A DNA stretch of 64,000 nucleotides from Siphlonurus alternatus (Eukaryota; Arthropoda; Insecta; Ephemeroptera; Siphlonuridae): NCBI GenBank assembly GCA_949825025.1, contig OX463778.1:49810829-49874828 (forward strand). Direction: 5' to 3'. Below, one piece after another: positions 12,195 through 25,630 of the stretch (within the stretch, counting starts at the first letter, position 1; each line of letters starts with the position of its first letter). Both the position numbers and the translations under genes were made by a program. Below the pieces are notes generated by a model that was given only the letters and a program-made list of their open reading frames with translations, made no database searches and was not told the DNA's origin.

Positions 12195-12440
12195 ACGGCC
12201 TAACTTTTTTGTCGCCAACCGGCTGACATTTCTTTAATCCAGTGACGTCACGAAGTTGACTTTTCTAGCGCATTTGATTGGCCTAGAGTCAGCTACAAAG
12301 ATGCCGCGGTCAAAGATGACGCTTTATTAGCCATCTGTCAAATCTGTCAAGCTGTCAAATCTTTGACGTCTTCAAAGAAACCGCCCGAGCACGTGGCTCA
12401 TTTAGCGGACTTTCCCGAAGGTTGGCGAGAAATGTCGAGT
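12195..12440. promoter_or_regulatory. CRE-bearing GC-richer islet upstream of the last exon
   Basis: This patch stands out from the AT-rich intron about 500-700 bp before the terminal exon. It contains a perfect palindromic CRE (TGACGTCA at 12243-12250), a second near-match (TTGACGTCTTC near 12362), three close TGTCAA motifs (about 12336-12358), an ACGTG E-box-like site near 12391, and the inverted pair TCGCCAACC (about 12218) / GGTTGGCGA (about 12420). The inverted pair could be the terminal repeats of an old MITE; the CRE suggests a regulatory element. Function is inferred only. Confidence 0.3.
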
Positions 12441-12920
12441 ATCGAGGTTCTTCAATAAGTTGTTCTAGGCCATCTTCCAGCATATAGTCGTTGATTTTAA
12501 GTGGATGTGGCTATTTTTTATTTAAAATACTGTACACGTTTCATACTTACACAAAACACATACAGTACTGACATCATGATTGTTTTTATCTAACTTCAAT
12601 AGCAACTGCAACTCGCGATCTAATATTGTTTAAGTCAAGTACCGATCATATAAAAAGAGGTGCAGAACATTGCAAAAATAGCTCATTTATCATATGTGAC
12701 CGCGAGATACACTTGCAATAAGGGTCACGTTCAACGTAAAAAGATAAGAAAAATAGATCTTATAAGTTTACTGCTTGTTTTTTTTTTGTGATAGATCTTG
12801 TGGTCTCGTATAAAAAATATATAAAATATATCTAAAATGTTTTTTTTTTTACATAAATTATAGGAATTGTTCGTCTAAAATAGCTTGATAATAAATTGCA
12901 ATTTTTTGTTTGTGTTTCAG

Positions 12921-13403
12921 GTGAAGCATATATTCCTGCACTGGTTGCCATGCCTCCTGCTCATGAGGCGACCAACAGGGGGAGCGGACGCTAATGAACA
13001 AGCCGCCCGTAAAAATAATCAGCTACGTGAATTAGAGCTGAAAGAAAGATCTTCCAAGAGTCTTCTAGCTAATGTGCTTGACATAGACGATGATTTCCGT
13101 CATACTGGGACGTTACAATCGTCGAGTACTACGGGTTTCCTCAGAGTGGCGGGGGGAGGGCATGACGATCCACAAATAGTGCACAACTGTCTAGGACCCC
13201 ATCGAGAACTATCGCTTATACTTAAAGAAATTCGCGTGATTACGGACAAATTGCGTAAAGAAGATGAAGCTGCAGAAGTGACTAATGATTGGAAATTTGC
13301 AGCTATGGTAGTGGATAGACTTTGTCTTATCATTTTTACGCTTTTCACTATCATAGCAACAATAGCAGTGCTTTTCTCGGCACCACACATCATTGTTACA
13401 TAA
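12921..13403 (+). CDS. nAChRa6: nAChR alpha6-type subunit, terminal exon (cytoplasmic loop, TM4, stop)
   Basis: This phase-0 exon after TGTTTCAG encodes 160 residues and a TAA stop. Residues 1-18 (VKHIFLHWLPCLLLMRRP) begin the TM3-TM4 loop and are the usual FL.WLP..L...RP motif. Residues 37-61 contain the conserved ELELKERSSKSLLANVLDID block typical of insect alpha5/6/7 subunits. Residues about 62-93 are variable, Gly/Ser-rich. Residues 95-120 (SLILKEIRVITDKLRKEDEA) are the membrane-associated helix that lines the cytoplasmic exits. Residues 123-160 (NDWKFAAMVVDRLCLIIFTL onward) are TM4 and the short C-terminus APHIIVT. The compact loop of roughly 120 residues fits alpha6 better than subunits with long loops. 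In many insects the residues after RP are more basic; here they are Gly/Ala/Asn-rich, a local divergence. It joins 5666 directly. Confidence 0.95.
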   Translation: MKHIFLHWLPCLLLMRRPTGGADANEQAARKNNQLRELELKERSSKSLLANVLDIDDDFRHTGTLQSSSTTGFLRVAGGGHDDPQIVHNCLGPHRELSLILKEIRVITDKLRKEDEAAEVTNDWKFAAMVVDRLCLIIFTLFTIIATIAVLFSAPHIIVT

Positions 13404-13810
13404 ACGTACGTTTTTTAAGAAGCTAATAAGCAAAAAAAAAATATTAATAATAATATTAATAATAATTAATATTAAAATATATTAAATAATTAATACATAT
13501 AATTATAAAAAAAATTATATTATTGTTTTTGTTTCTTTTTTTGTTGGAGTGTGATTTATCTCCAAGACACGGGTGTTACGACAACAATAATAATTACATC
13601 TTTACTTAGAATATAATTGTTAAATTATATGAATAAAATGAAAATATTAGACATATATGAAAAAGTAGCCACAAAGTGGCATGAAAAAAATGTGAATTTC
13701 TTAATTCAGGAATTAATGATGGGCTCTTCCATAGTTTTTTTCCACCGAAAAATATTTCCCCTTAAAAAAAATAATAATTATATAAATAAAAAAAAACTAT
13801 CAATTTTATG
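13404..13810 (+). other. Probable 3'UTR and polyadenylation region of the nAChR gene
   Basis: AT-rich sequence after the TAA. Candidate AATAAA hexamers occur at 13632-13637 and 13785-13790, with several more near 14100-14400. Which is used cannot be told from sequence of this composition. Any of them would give a short 3'UTR of a few hundred bases. Confidence 0.35.
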
Positions 13811-16800
13811 AGATTTCAATTCTCAAACTATGAAACCCTGTCAGTGCCAAATTGTTTGTTGTTTAGTCCTTTGAACAATGTCTTGTTATTAAAACAATCA
13901 ATTTAATAAACTAATAATAATATGCTGTCAAAATCAAGACAGAAACTGTAGATAAAAGCTACCCAAGCTTGAATACCCAAGTTGTAATAGAGTATTATTA
14001 ACTAAAAATAAATAAAAAAAAATCATGTACGTTTTTTCATACTGCAATTAGAACGAGCGGTTTACTTCTTTTCGTAATAACACAAACATGTATTTGTAAT
14101 ATAAATAAATGGAAACGATGCCATATTGTGATAGATATAATATAAAAAAAAAATTAAACGATGTTAATGATAATGTTGATTCGTTAAAATTTCAAACATT
14201 TTTAAAACAAGTATTTAGCACATTATTTGTTTATATTTATGTAAATCTAAAAAAAAAAAAAATGTTTTAGTAGGTACGTCAATAAATTATATCAAGTAAA
14301 AATCATGAAATAAAAATACATTTTAATATAAATTAATACATCACTGTAATATTTGTCAAAAATTTTAAACTGGAATTTACGTTATAAAAATAATAAACAC
14401 TAAATAAAATTTTCTTGAAATAAATATTTGATGTAGTTACTAATTTGGTTTGATTAAAACCAGTGTATGTTTCACTCATTTAAGTCATAAATTAGAACTC
14501 AACTGTGGAATCAGTTGCGGATTGCAACAATTTGCTCATTCCTACTTACGAGGGTGGGGGAAGGAGATCGTAATTTTGATGTGATTTTTCTGGTAATTTT
14601 TTAATCGAACAAAAAAAGTATATAATTTAGAATAAGTATTTTCTTTTGCGGTGCTCTAGATTTTTTATGATGAAAAAAGCTTCTAATTCTTAAAATAGAT
14701 AACACCCCATAAAAATATTAGTAAATAATCTTTGAAAAAAAAAAAATTGTTAAATACTTTGCAATATAAAATACATTTTATTTATCAAAATAATATAAAT
14801 AATTATTAAAAACTGTTACAAATATATCAATTTGTTATAAATTTTGGTTTTTGTTTTTTAGTCTACATAGTTTTATCAGAACTTTGCGTGTAAACTATAC
14901 AAATTATTTAACGCACATTTTCATTGTTTTAATATTATATAGTTTAAAAAAAAAAGTATATATAATTATTACAAATTCTCAGAGTTACACGGTACCTTTT
15001 AAAAAGTTTTACTGGTTACTTAAATAATTAAAAAAAAGATAAGAACTTTATTAAAAAAATAATATGTTCCCGTTTATGAATGGTGAAAAAATTTATATAT
15101 ATAAAAAAAATTGTTAGTGTTGTTCTTCTAATCCTAATTAATCAAACTGTGCCAAAAGAAAATCCTAACCCTCACTTCCAAAAAACGTTCTTCCCTCACA
15201 ACCTTTTTCTGCATTGCTGCTACTGCTGTTGCGGCCACCGCTGGAAAGAATTCCTCAAAATATCCTGGCATCTTACACGAGTGTTTGGCTTAATCAAGAC
15301 GCCATGTTGAGTGAAGTGCTACCACCACCCGGGCACCTCGTGCCTATTGCCCGTAATCAGTGGCCATACTGCTACTACTGCTATCTATACTGATCCTCCC
15401 AAAAAAAAATAGAAAAGGTGTGAGTGATTTTTTTTATGTGAGTGCCCGTGAACCAAGATTCAACATCGTTCTCCAAAAATAATATTTAATAAATAAACAA
15501 AACAAGGAATTATTTGTTAAATTTTCATCTATATTCATCAGCTCAAGGTAAAAAATATTTGTACCTATATAATAACAAAAACTTTATCATACTTTATTTT
15601 AAATGATACATAATTATGTTTTAAGTATCGTATAATTATTCAAAACGATTGTCTCTTTTTTATGATTTTTATCTTTATTTAAATTCATAATAATAATAAT
15701 AATATGTTATTGTTTCATTAAAAATATTGAGATTGTATTAAAAATAAGTCCCAATCTTATTTAATGCAAGAACAAAAATTTTGTTGTTGATAATTGTAGT
15801 TGGTTTTTAATGACTTAAAAAATAATAGATTTATCAAGATTTCTAGGTGCATTTATTTTTTGAAGTTCCGTTTTATCTTAAAAACCGATTGAAATTTATA
15901 GATGTTTATATATAGTTTATGCTAGTACTCAATTAACACATCTTATTATTAGATAACCATCGTATTTAAAATATATTAATTTCAATCTGCAATGCTGAAA
16001 CTTGCCACATTATAAAATATGTTTATAAAACATATTTTTTTTTAATGAAATATTGTTGACGTGAATGCATGGAAAATTTTAAAACGTTATATTAATAGTT
16101 TCCAGCTTACGATGTATTATTTTTCCAGTTGTTTTCCTTTTTAATTTTGCAGACAGTCTTTTAAGATTTTGTTGTAAAACGTTTACATATTTAAAAAATA
16201 TATAATTTTGAATAATTTAAAACTCAATATTGCAGCTTGAATTTAATTGTCACGTATTTTGTTATTATTAAACTAACTTGCTTTTGTCATAGAATGAATT
16301 TGAAGCAAATTTTCTTACACAATCAATAAGAACAAGGAGATCATGGGCACTACCATGCATTAGCATTTTTTTTATCGCACTTCAATGTAAGTGCATTCAG
16401 GGCTCATTAATTAATAAAATACAATAACGTTCGAGGCAGCGCAAAATAGAAAAAAAAGGAGTTATTAAATCTCTTAATTAATTTTAGTCATATAATATTA
16501 TTATATGTAGGTCAGACCTATATAATTATTAATAATTAAAAATGAAAATTAGTTTGAAGTTAGTTTGAATCCACATTTTGCACAATTTTACAATGATTTA
16601 TAAGATTAATAATACTGAATTTACAATTTTTAAATTAATTTAAATTGTTAAAGTTGTGCAACAATGCAATTTCCCCACCACCTTTTTTCTAATGACGTAA
16701 TTTTCGTAAAATACGACCCTCCTTTTTTTTTATTTTAGAGAGTCCCTGATTTAGAGACAGTTGTTAGAAGAAATAATAAATTGCGAAAGGGGAAGCCCTA

Positions 16801-19800
16801 TCCTCCCGTGACAATCTCTATATAAAGGTCTCGCCTCACATGACTATTGGTGCTGCTGACACTTTTGTCAGCTTTCTTTTGTTTTTAATAACAATAGACT
16901 TGTACCAGGTTAATAAAAAAATAATAAATATAATAAATAATTACAAATAATAATAAAATGTTTCCATTTAAAAAAATAATATAATATTGTTAAAATAAAA
17001 TATATAATAATAACAACATGAAAAAAAAGTAGTACATATTTTCTTTTGTACATTTCTGGTTGCATGAATATAATTATAAGTATATATGAGATAATTTAAC
17101 AAAAAATTAAGTGGAATATTATATGGATATGATTAATAATTAACGTAAGAAATAATAATAGTGAATAACGCTTTGTAAGTAAAAAAAAAAAAAAAAAAAT
17201 GATAATATTGCATTAAAATAAAACAATTTTTATCTGATTTTAAAAAAAAAAATGGGAAAGTAAAGTACACTTAATTAATTACTGTAATAGTGGACTCAAC
17301 TAGCGAGCTGTCATGAGTTACGAGAGTTGCCCCCCAACTGTAAGCCCACCCCCTTTCTAATAATTGAGACCCCAATTCCACCACTCTCCACCTAAACACG
17401 AATCTCAAACTGTAGAATCATCTAGCACACTATCTATAATAATTTTATCTTTTATCTAAATAAAAATCAATGTTAAATATCATTATTGAACAGTTATTAT
17501 AAATAAAGTTTTTTATTAAAAAAAAGGGAAGTCAAGAAGACAGTGTCTTTCATAACCTTGAAAACATATTTGCTCATAGTGTTTTTTCTGTAAAATGGAA
17601 ACTAACTTTAAAATGTAGAATAAATAAAATAGATTTTTCAAACAATAAAAATGTGACCATCTGTTAAAAAAAATTAAAAAAACAACAATTTTTCATACTT
17701 TAAGTATAAAAAAAATAATGATTTATAGAAAAAAAATGATTATGCAGTATTTGTACATAATTAATTAATCATAACTCTAAAAAAACTTTTTCGCCGAATT
17801 ATTGTACAGAGAAGGATGTATTCTCACTTTGTAATGATGTTAAAGAAAAAATGAAAAAAAAAAAACTGGTTATTATATACAATAATGTCTTTGGTACACA
17901 CGAAGCTGTTAAATATAAATAGCTTGTTTGAATAATTATAATATGTAAATAACGAATCCTTATATAATGGTTATGTTTTTGTTTTTTTTATTCTAAAAAA
18001 TGGTCATTATTCCAAAAAAAAAACAAAAAATTATTGTTTCATTTAAAAAAAAAACGATACAATTTTTTTTTACTAGTTAAAAACTCCTATATTTTGAAAA
18101 ATATTATTATTATAATAGTATATTATTATGAAGGAGGAGGAGACTACTTCTTTATCATTGGATTAGGGTTTAGAATCGTCTTCTGTCAGTTAGTTTGTTT
18201 ATCATAAGACAGGGTAACCACCACCACCACCACCCACTCACCCTATGATGACCTGCTGCCTGCTTTAAACTACATGGCCCCACCCTATTGGCTGTTAAGT
18301 TAAAGTCACGCCCTCCTTGGAAGGAAGAACACATACAGTTGTCAATACTTTGGGCTCAACATGGCACGCATGCGCTTACTAAATCGCTCTTTTCGCCTGT
18401 CTGCCTGCTTTGCTTGCTTTGCCTTGCTGTATTTAAACTTCATAATATACTATATACTAGACAATCTTGAGGAGATGGATTTTTTTTTTTTAATATGTAT
18501 GATACATTACATTACTTTTTTTTATTTTAGTAGGATAGAATTAAATTTCAAAAATATTAAAAAAAATAATAATAATAATAATAATATTAAAAAAAAATAC
18601 ATAAATAAAAACTTTTTAAATGTTTTATACCTAAAAATAAATGTAAAATGCTAAAGTTTTTATCAAAATTTTTTTAACACATTTAAACAAGTTAAACATA
18701 ATTATTAATTGCTAAAAACAAAAATAATTAATCTAAATAATATCACTGCTGGTATTGTAGAGATTTAAAAATAAATATAACACTAAACCATTATGATAGT
18801 GCTATTCTTAAACAAAACAACAACAACAACAACAATAATAATAGCATAGAATTTTCTTTTAAAGTAGACATTAAAATCAGTTCTACAAATTGTTTAATAC
18901 GAGCTGGCTTATTTAAATAATATGCACATTAGAAAAACAGCATGTGCCAATACGTAATTATTAATTAATTTCGTTAAAATTAAATTGCAACCCTTACAAC
19001 AAAAGTACACTTTAATCCGGGGGTGTTTTATTTCTCATTCCAGTGACATCAATTAATGTTTAAGAATTAATAGTACTTTGCATTTTAAATACTGTGTTAA
19101 TTTCAAAGTAGCATTTCTCTTACAAAAACTGAAACAATGAAAATTATATCTTAATATTTAATTTAATTAGACCATATATTTATCAAGCTATTAAACTTTA
19201 AGTGCTATACAATCGGTTGATAACCAAATTATTTAACTTGAAAATAGAAAGTATCAAAATTTTGTTGTCACGTTTATAGCAAGTATATTTTAATGGAATG
19301 ATAAACATATGGTCGTATATTATTATTATATGGTCTAAATTTCCATGGCCATCGTTGGTCAAGTGTACATTTGCTGTTGAAATATTTCGTTTCATTTTGC
19401 TTCTGAAAAGTATGAAAAAAATTAGTTTCAATTTTTTATTTTTACAAATCAGTTTAAAATTTTTAGTTTTCCAAAAATTAAGCAATTATTTTTCCCAAAG
19501 CAACTAATTTCCCCTCCCTCCCTCCCACCCTTACCCCCCTTTCATCTCGTTGCATTGAAATTCTATTTTGGCCTCCTTAATTCTCTCATGCATATCGTTA
19601 AAAACCACTCTGCATTTCAATTTTTGTTATTCTGCATAGGTTTTTTTTTAAAAAAAAAAACATAACAGATAATATTTTTTTGTTTAATTTTATTTTAATA
19701 TTAATTATTAATAAAAATAATAATGATTACAAAATATTGTTAAAAATTGTTCGTTGTGTTATAATAAAAATTGTTAATTATACTTCTTGTTCTTCCTATA

Positions 19801-22800
19801 TACATGATGGTCCTAAATCATTTTCATAAAGTTACGTTTCAACTAATATTTAAAAACATTCCTAACTCATTAAAAAAATAATTAATTATTTAAATCTTAA
19901 AACAAATTAAAACATATAATTTTATATTAAACCATACTAAGATATAACTCAATAGAATATTAATATAATGGATATTTTCATTACATTTTAATTTTAGTTC
20001 AGAGCTTTAGAAATAATACAAAATTTTGAAGAGAAAGCATTTACAATTTATACAGTTCTACACTACAAGGATACGAGACATTGCATCGTATTGAAAAGAC
20101 AAGAGAGAAGCATTACAAAAATATCCTCAATAATTAATTCTAACCAATTATATTTAGAGTCTGAAGATCTTGCAGGGAAAGGATGTACCGATGAGGTCTC
20201 TATAAATGTCTATTGCTTGGGAGATGTGGCAACAATGTCATGCATGGTGAGTTCTTTGATTTTTTTATCAGCAGTCGTCGTGGTCAAAAATGAAACACAT
20301 TGTTGCCAAATTTCTGTTTTACGTACGTTCTGAGCATAGTCATATAATATAGATCTATCATTTGCACACTGAAAGAAAAGTATTGCTGGAAACACGAAAG
20401 AGGTTAGAGGAAAATTTGCAACTAAAAGTATTCTGGAAATAGCCTACATTGCTTATTTTAATATTAATTTAATACTTGCATAAATAATATCAGTATTCCT
20501 TTAAGTAATGTCACACCTTCGATTTTCAATTTCAATTAAAAATGTCACAATAAAAAGTTCCTGGGGTAAAATCGATGCTATTTTTTGTGTGAATATCTCT
20601 TTATTATGCCTATAGTTTTGGGAACTGATATAAAAATTGAATTATTTTTATCAGTTTTTAACATTACAAAAATGTGATGTTTCCTAATACATGCACATAC
20701 ACTTGATCTATTTGTAGTGCTAAAACGTAAGTCGCAAATGCGAAATAAAACAATTATCTCAAGATTAAAAAAACAAGTGATCTTAAAGAATACACTCATG
20801 GCATTGGAAAATTTTCCTCGACAATAAGTGGCATCAATAGCGTCAAATCTTGGCGAGTAAGTTTTTTCATGGCGACGACTGACCATTTTAACATTTTTTA
20901 ACAGAATGTTGTATTTCAAGTTTTCCTCTAATAATAACCTAAGTAGCGTTTTCCAGATATTTTTCTGTATATATACGATACATTACTGAAGCAGTTAAAA
21001 TTGCCGCTATATATAAACATTAACTAATACACAGTTAATAAATCTTGGAAGGTGTTAATTTCAAAATATGTCTATCACGTATCTTGCAATTGTGGAATTA
21101 CATTCTGAAAACTTAAGAATTTGATTCCATGAGCATTTAACTCTCACCGTTTAGACATGTTTTATGGTTCCACCCCTTTAAAAGAAAATGTATGCTCTGA
21201 TGTTAAAAAAAAACTCACCCTCGTTGTATATAATCTCTTAAAACTTGATAAATGAGTGCACTTTAATTATACAAAATAATAATAATGCAGTATGTTGCTA
21301 AGGTTTTACAGTAACGATTGCATTAATATAAACTGCCAAAATGATTTTGAAATTACTATAATATTCTAAAGAATGCAACCCATACACAAATTTTCTGCAG
21401 AACTAATTTAGATTTACGGCTATAGATTCTATAATAGGTTCTAAAAAAAAAAATAAGAGCTGAATAAATTTTCAAATACTATATTTTAAAATTTTCAAGA
21501 CTTATGGCAACAATACAATGAATATAATATGTATGTGTAAAATTATATATTTTCACTGTAATAGCCTGAACGGATATAATTTATTGTAATTATCTGAGTA
21601 TATACCTTAAGTTATAGTCAATTTTCAGATTTTTTTTTACCCTCAAATACTATTAAAGATTGTTGCAAAACACATAATTCTTTAAATTAATATTTAAAAA
21701 ACGAAAGTAGAGAAAAAGGTGTCACGTGCATGACCATTTTATGCAGCTAAATTTTGAGAGTGTAAAAGCTAAACAACAAAATGTGAACAAATTTTACTCG
21801 AGGTACTCAACGCCTAAATGCAATTAAAAATTCATAAAGCTTGGTCATTAAAATATATTGATATTTAGATTCACTCATAAACTTACTAAATAGTAAATAC
21901 AACAAAAAATATAATATATTCTTTAAAAATCATGGTTACTGTTTTGAATTTGATACCTGCTTACATCAATATAAAGAAATCTTCTAGAGAAAAATAGAAT
22001 ATTTTTTATTTCTTATTGCATTTAATTAAAAGACACGTTCATGGAAATTGTATAAATTTTCCCAAAACGAGTTTATTACAATATAAACTAATTCGTATTA
22101 TATACATAAAATAGTTCAAATAAATAATTCGCTGGAAAAAATTATTATAAGTTTGGGTGTACAATAAAGAACAAGGTTTTGTTGGATCTCGTCTGCTGTA
22201 ATACAATTATTTTTGTATGTAAAAGTTACTAAATTATTATTATTACACTTATTAGTTATAATTATTAAATGGACAATTAATTTTCTGTTCATAATTTTTA
22301 TTTATGAATTAATGTTTAATTACAAATTATATGTTCATTTATCCTTAAACTTACTTAAATTTAAAGACCTTGAATTTTAAAACAATAAAAAAGTGAAAAT
22401 AGCAATAATCATTAAAATAAATAAGGAAAACAAATTTAAAAAAATCTTGCAGTTAAATAATTTTTATTGTTTGTATTATTATTGTCTCCAATTGCACTTT
22501 TTTTTTTTTGCAAACTTCCGAGTTAAATTTTATGATTTTTTTTTTAAATAAAGTCTTTGCAGTGCAATGAAATCAAACCTTTTGAGAAGAATCGTAACTT
22601 TGCGTGCATATAATATTACGACATAAGATATTTATTTATAGTCATTCTTATACATGTCATGCAGAGTCCATTAGCTTTGCTGCGCCGATCAATAGGCATT
22701 TCATTTTTTTTAATGCCATTTTCTTAAAAATTGAGCAATTTTGAACCTGTAGAGGTACTGATTATGTAGAAATAATTAGAGTAACGATTGTTTTAAAAAA

Positions 22801-24480
22801 AAATGGTTTCAAAATCAATACCAAGTTAAAAAAAAAAAACTTTGCCTTAAAATCAGAGCAACTTCATTTATACTGAAATGCATGTGAGCTCTAGTTTTAA
22901 AATATTTAAGAAATTTGTATTGAAATTAGCATTGAGAATATTACCAGCACCTAAGATATTCTACTAACAATATAGCTGGTCATAATATGTCTATGACATT
23001 CATTTATTCATCGTGTTAGTGAAACGTTTTAATACAAGAAGTATATTTAGGGTATATTTTTTGTACAGTTTGAAGCAAAATAATGTGATATATTTTTAAA
23101 TATTAATACAACAATTAATATTGTATTTTTTATTATATATTATGCATTGCAACTATAACAGCTTCGTATTTAAGGCATTGTAAATATCGTATTAATGGAT
23201 GCAAATTTTGTATAATCACTGAAATGATTTTTATTATCTGTCTATCACCTATTTACTCGCTTCTTGACCCATCACTCATCAGTTTAATAAATGCATTACA
23301 ACTCCCATTTTTATATGTCTCGTATTCTTTTCATTTATTACAAGTTATTTATTTATTTAATCACATTTGCATCTTCTTTTTTATGATATATGCGGAATGT
23401 GAACATTCGAAAACAATCTGAGAGAACATTGCTGGTATAAAAGTCGAAGAGCATAAAATTATCCTTTTAAACATTTTTTTTAACGATGTTTTCGCTTCAA
23501 CTGAAAGCCATTCAATTAAAAACTTTTAATTAATCTTTGCTTATTTTTTATTAGAACTTTTTTTTTTAATTTCTTTTAAATAAATCTTTGTTGCTAAAAT
23601 AAATTCTTAAGGCTTTGTCTCATAGCACAGTCGCATAAAATTAACACTACATTTAATGACAATCAAGTTCAAGTTATTTTTAAAAAAATAACTTATTTTA
23701 ATACAATTATAATTACTCTAAATTGAATCACTGTTATCAAAGGGTATACCCTATTTCACTATAAATAAATTTAAATTATCTTTCATTGCCTTGAAATTCA
23801 ATATCGAACTTATTTTGTATTTATTTCTCGTATTACAAAAACATTTCTTTGATTTATTAACGAAATTTGACACCGTTTAATGTCAAACTTTTTATCGTAT
23901 TATTCAATGTAAATTTTAAATAAGTTAGAAAACTTTATTAAGGTGATACCATAATGGATCATTTTTTTGATAATTTTATTTCAATATTTCGAATTAATAA
24001 TACATTTCACCGATTTCTCAGCTTCTGTACTAAAACTTGAAATAATTACAATGAATCTGGTTGCGTGTGATGTAATTACAAATTATACTTATTATTTTTT
24101 TTTAATAAATTTCACTTTAAACATATAATATTTTAAAAATCAGTGTTAAAATTCATTACATAAAATCAGAACAAACCACGTTTTATGCTGTATTCGTACA
24201 CACATATCATATAAACATAGAGATTGAGAATTTAAAACAGTAACAGCTGTATCAAAACAGTACCATGAATACCTAAACTAACAGTAAGGTTACTTGTAAT
24301 CATACCAATACATTTTTGACAAAACACTATATTTATTTTATAAAATTTGTAGAATAATATAACTTTCATTTTATTTTCAAGCAGATCAGTGTAATTTAAA
24401 TTATTTTTTAGTATATATCATTTGAAGAATTTCAGTATTAAGAAAATTGACCCTAACACATATCCCTGAGGAAAACCATA
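13811..24480. other. AT-rich intergenic stretch, no gene recognised
   Basis: Over 10 kb of low-complexity AT-rich DNA with many homopolymers (for example A runs near 14250, 17183 and 17863). Slightly GC-richer patches without recognisable coding content lie at about 15165-15400, 16670-16880 (with a TATATAAAGG motif near 16820), 17280-17410, 18180-18440 (a CAC triplet run near 18222) and 19508-19545 (polypyrimidine). Open frames of 60-113 codons here have no family resemblance and no splice support. Confidence 0.6.
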
Positions 24481-24489
24481 ACATGGGTT

Positions 24490-24720
24490 ACGTCAACTGC
24501 CTTTTTGCGGAGTCGATGGAAGGAAGGAAGGATGGAAGACAGCGAGAGGCATGCAGGTAAGACGGGCTGCAGCTTCGAGGGATGATGCCGAGAGCCTGAA
24601 TATTTCAGAAGCCTCGCACGACTTGAGTACCTGCATTTGACGACGGTGAGACTTCTCCAAAGAGACTCTACCCTTAGTACGTGCCATCATCCTCTCGCTT
24701 TACTATCTTCATAGCGATAT
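24490..24720. promoter_or_regulatory. Short GC/CpG-rich islet
   Basis: A compact GC-rich segment with CpGs, (GGAA)n-like purine repeats near 24516 and a 65-codon open minus frame that resembles nothing known. It is flanked on both sides by AT-rich DNA. Noted as a possible regulatory element or noncoding exon only. Confidence 0.2.
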
Positions 24721-25287
24721 ACGTGATGTCTATAACATATACCCGACAACTTTCGTTACACACAAAATTACTGTTGTTCTTGTTGTTTTCATTATAAACT
24801 TTACTTAAGTAAATTAGCTTAAGTTTCTATATTCATATTAACTTATGATATAATAGTAGTTAACATGTTATTGTGAGAATGAGCGATTTTATTTTATTTA
24901 TTTTATTTTATTTTTATTTCACCAACATTAGTACAAATTACAATATACAAAAGAAAATGATAATAGAAACGAGGTGAAATAGGACATTTTACAAGGCACT
25001 ATTGAGCACCAATACACACAAAAAGGTGGTAAAATATCCTTTTAAAAATATACGTATATTTAACTAAAATAAAAACATGTATAAAACACAATGTCACAAT
25101 AACATGATATTAGAACAATAATATCATGAAGTTATAAAGTAAGTAGCATATTATTAATTAAGTTATATTTACATGATTATTGATATTTTATTCAATTTTG
25201 TTCAAAATGTATTTTTGATATTTCTCGATACTTGACATTTTAAATTTGATACTTGACATGCCATGTATCCTTTGCTAATGCGAGATA

Positions 25288-25630
25288 CAGCAGTGCGTTG
25301 ATTGATTATCATTAGATCAACAAAATAAAGCAACGATAAACGTGATTAGCACTTGGATGAGTGACCGTTTTAAGTAAAAATTACGTGTTTCTCTCTCTCT
25401 CTCTGCGGTATATTTATCTCGTTTTTTTTTTTTTTCACCCACTTGCGTGTTACAATCCAATGATAAAATTAGTGTACTAAGGATTTCCACGGTTCCCTCG
25501 GTCACACTTCCTCGCTGGGAAACTTAAAAAGTAGCGAGTGGCTACCATTCTCTCTCATTTCATTATCCCTACCCGACTCGAGCTTAAAGAGTTTCGAGCT
25601 CATAGAGGGTCATTTCTTGAAAGAAAAAAA
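25288..25630 (+). mobile_element. Old, full-length 5S-rRNA-headed SINE (+ strand copy)
   Basis: The 5' head aligns with the reverse complement of the 44401-44787 element. Shared blocks are CAGTGC.TTGA, TCATTAGATCA and TTAGcACTTGGATGaGTGACC, the 5S rRNA box C region that serves as an internal RNA polymerase III promoter. The body shares TTTCCACGGTTCCCTC, GTGGC.AC.AT and TTATCCCTACCC. The 3' part shares GAGCTC.TAG and ends in a short A-run (25624-25630). It differs from the other copies at many sites and carries a CT tract and a T-run as insertions, so it is an ancient insertion. Confidence 0.75.

Larger units (their letters stand above)
5667..12920 (+). other. Large intron before the terminal nAChR exon
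   Basis: 7,254 nt between the gtaagt donor and the TTTCAG acceptor. Contents noted separately are a hairpin at 6778-6863, CpG-rich islets near 9050-9430 and 9840-10010, a TA tract near 11226-11282, a GT-containing GC-richer patch at 11580-11820, and a CRE-bearing islet at 12195-12440. No extra coding exon with matching phase and nAChR similarity was seen, so the loop appears to be encoded directly by the last exon. Confidence 0.75.

Noticed and set aside
20578..20919. 113-codon minus-strand open frame
   Set aside because: AT-rich, no family similarity, no splice sites at its ends; chance open frame.
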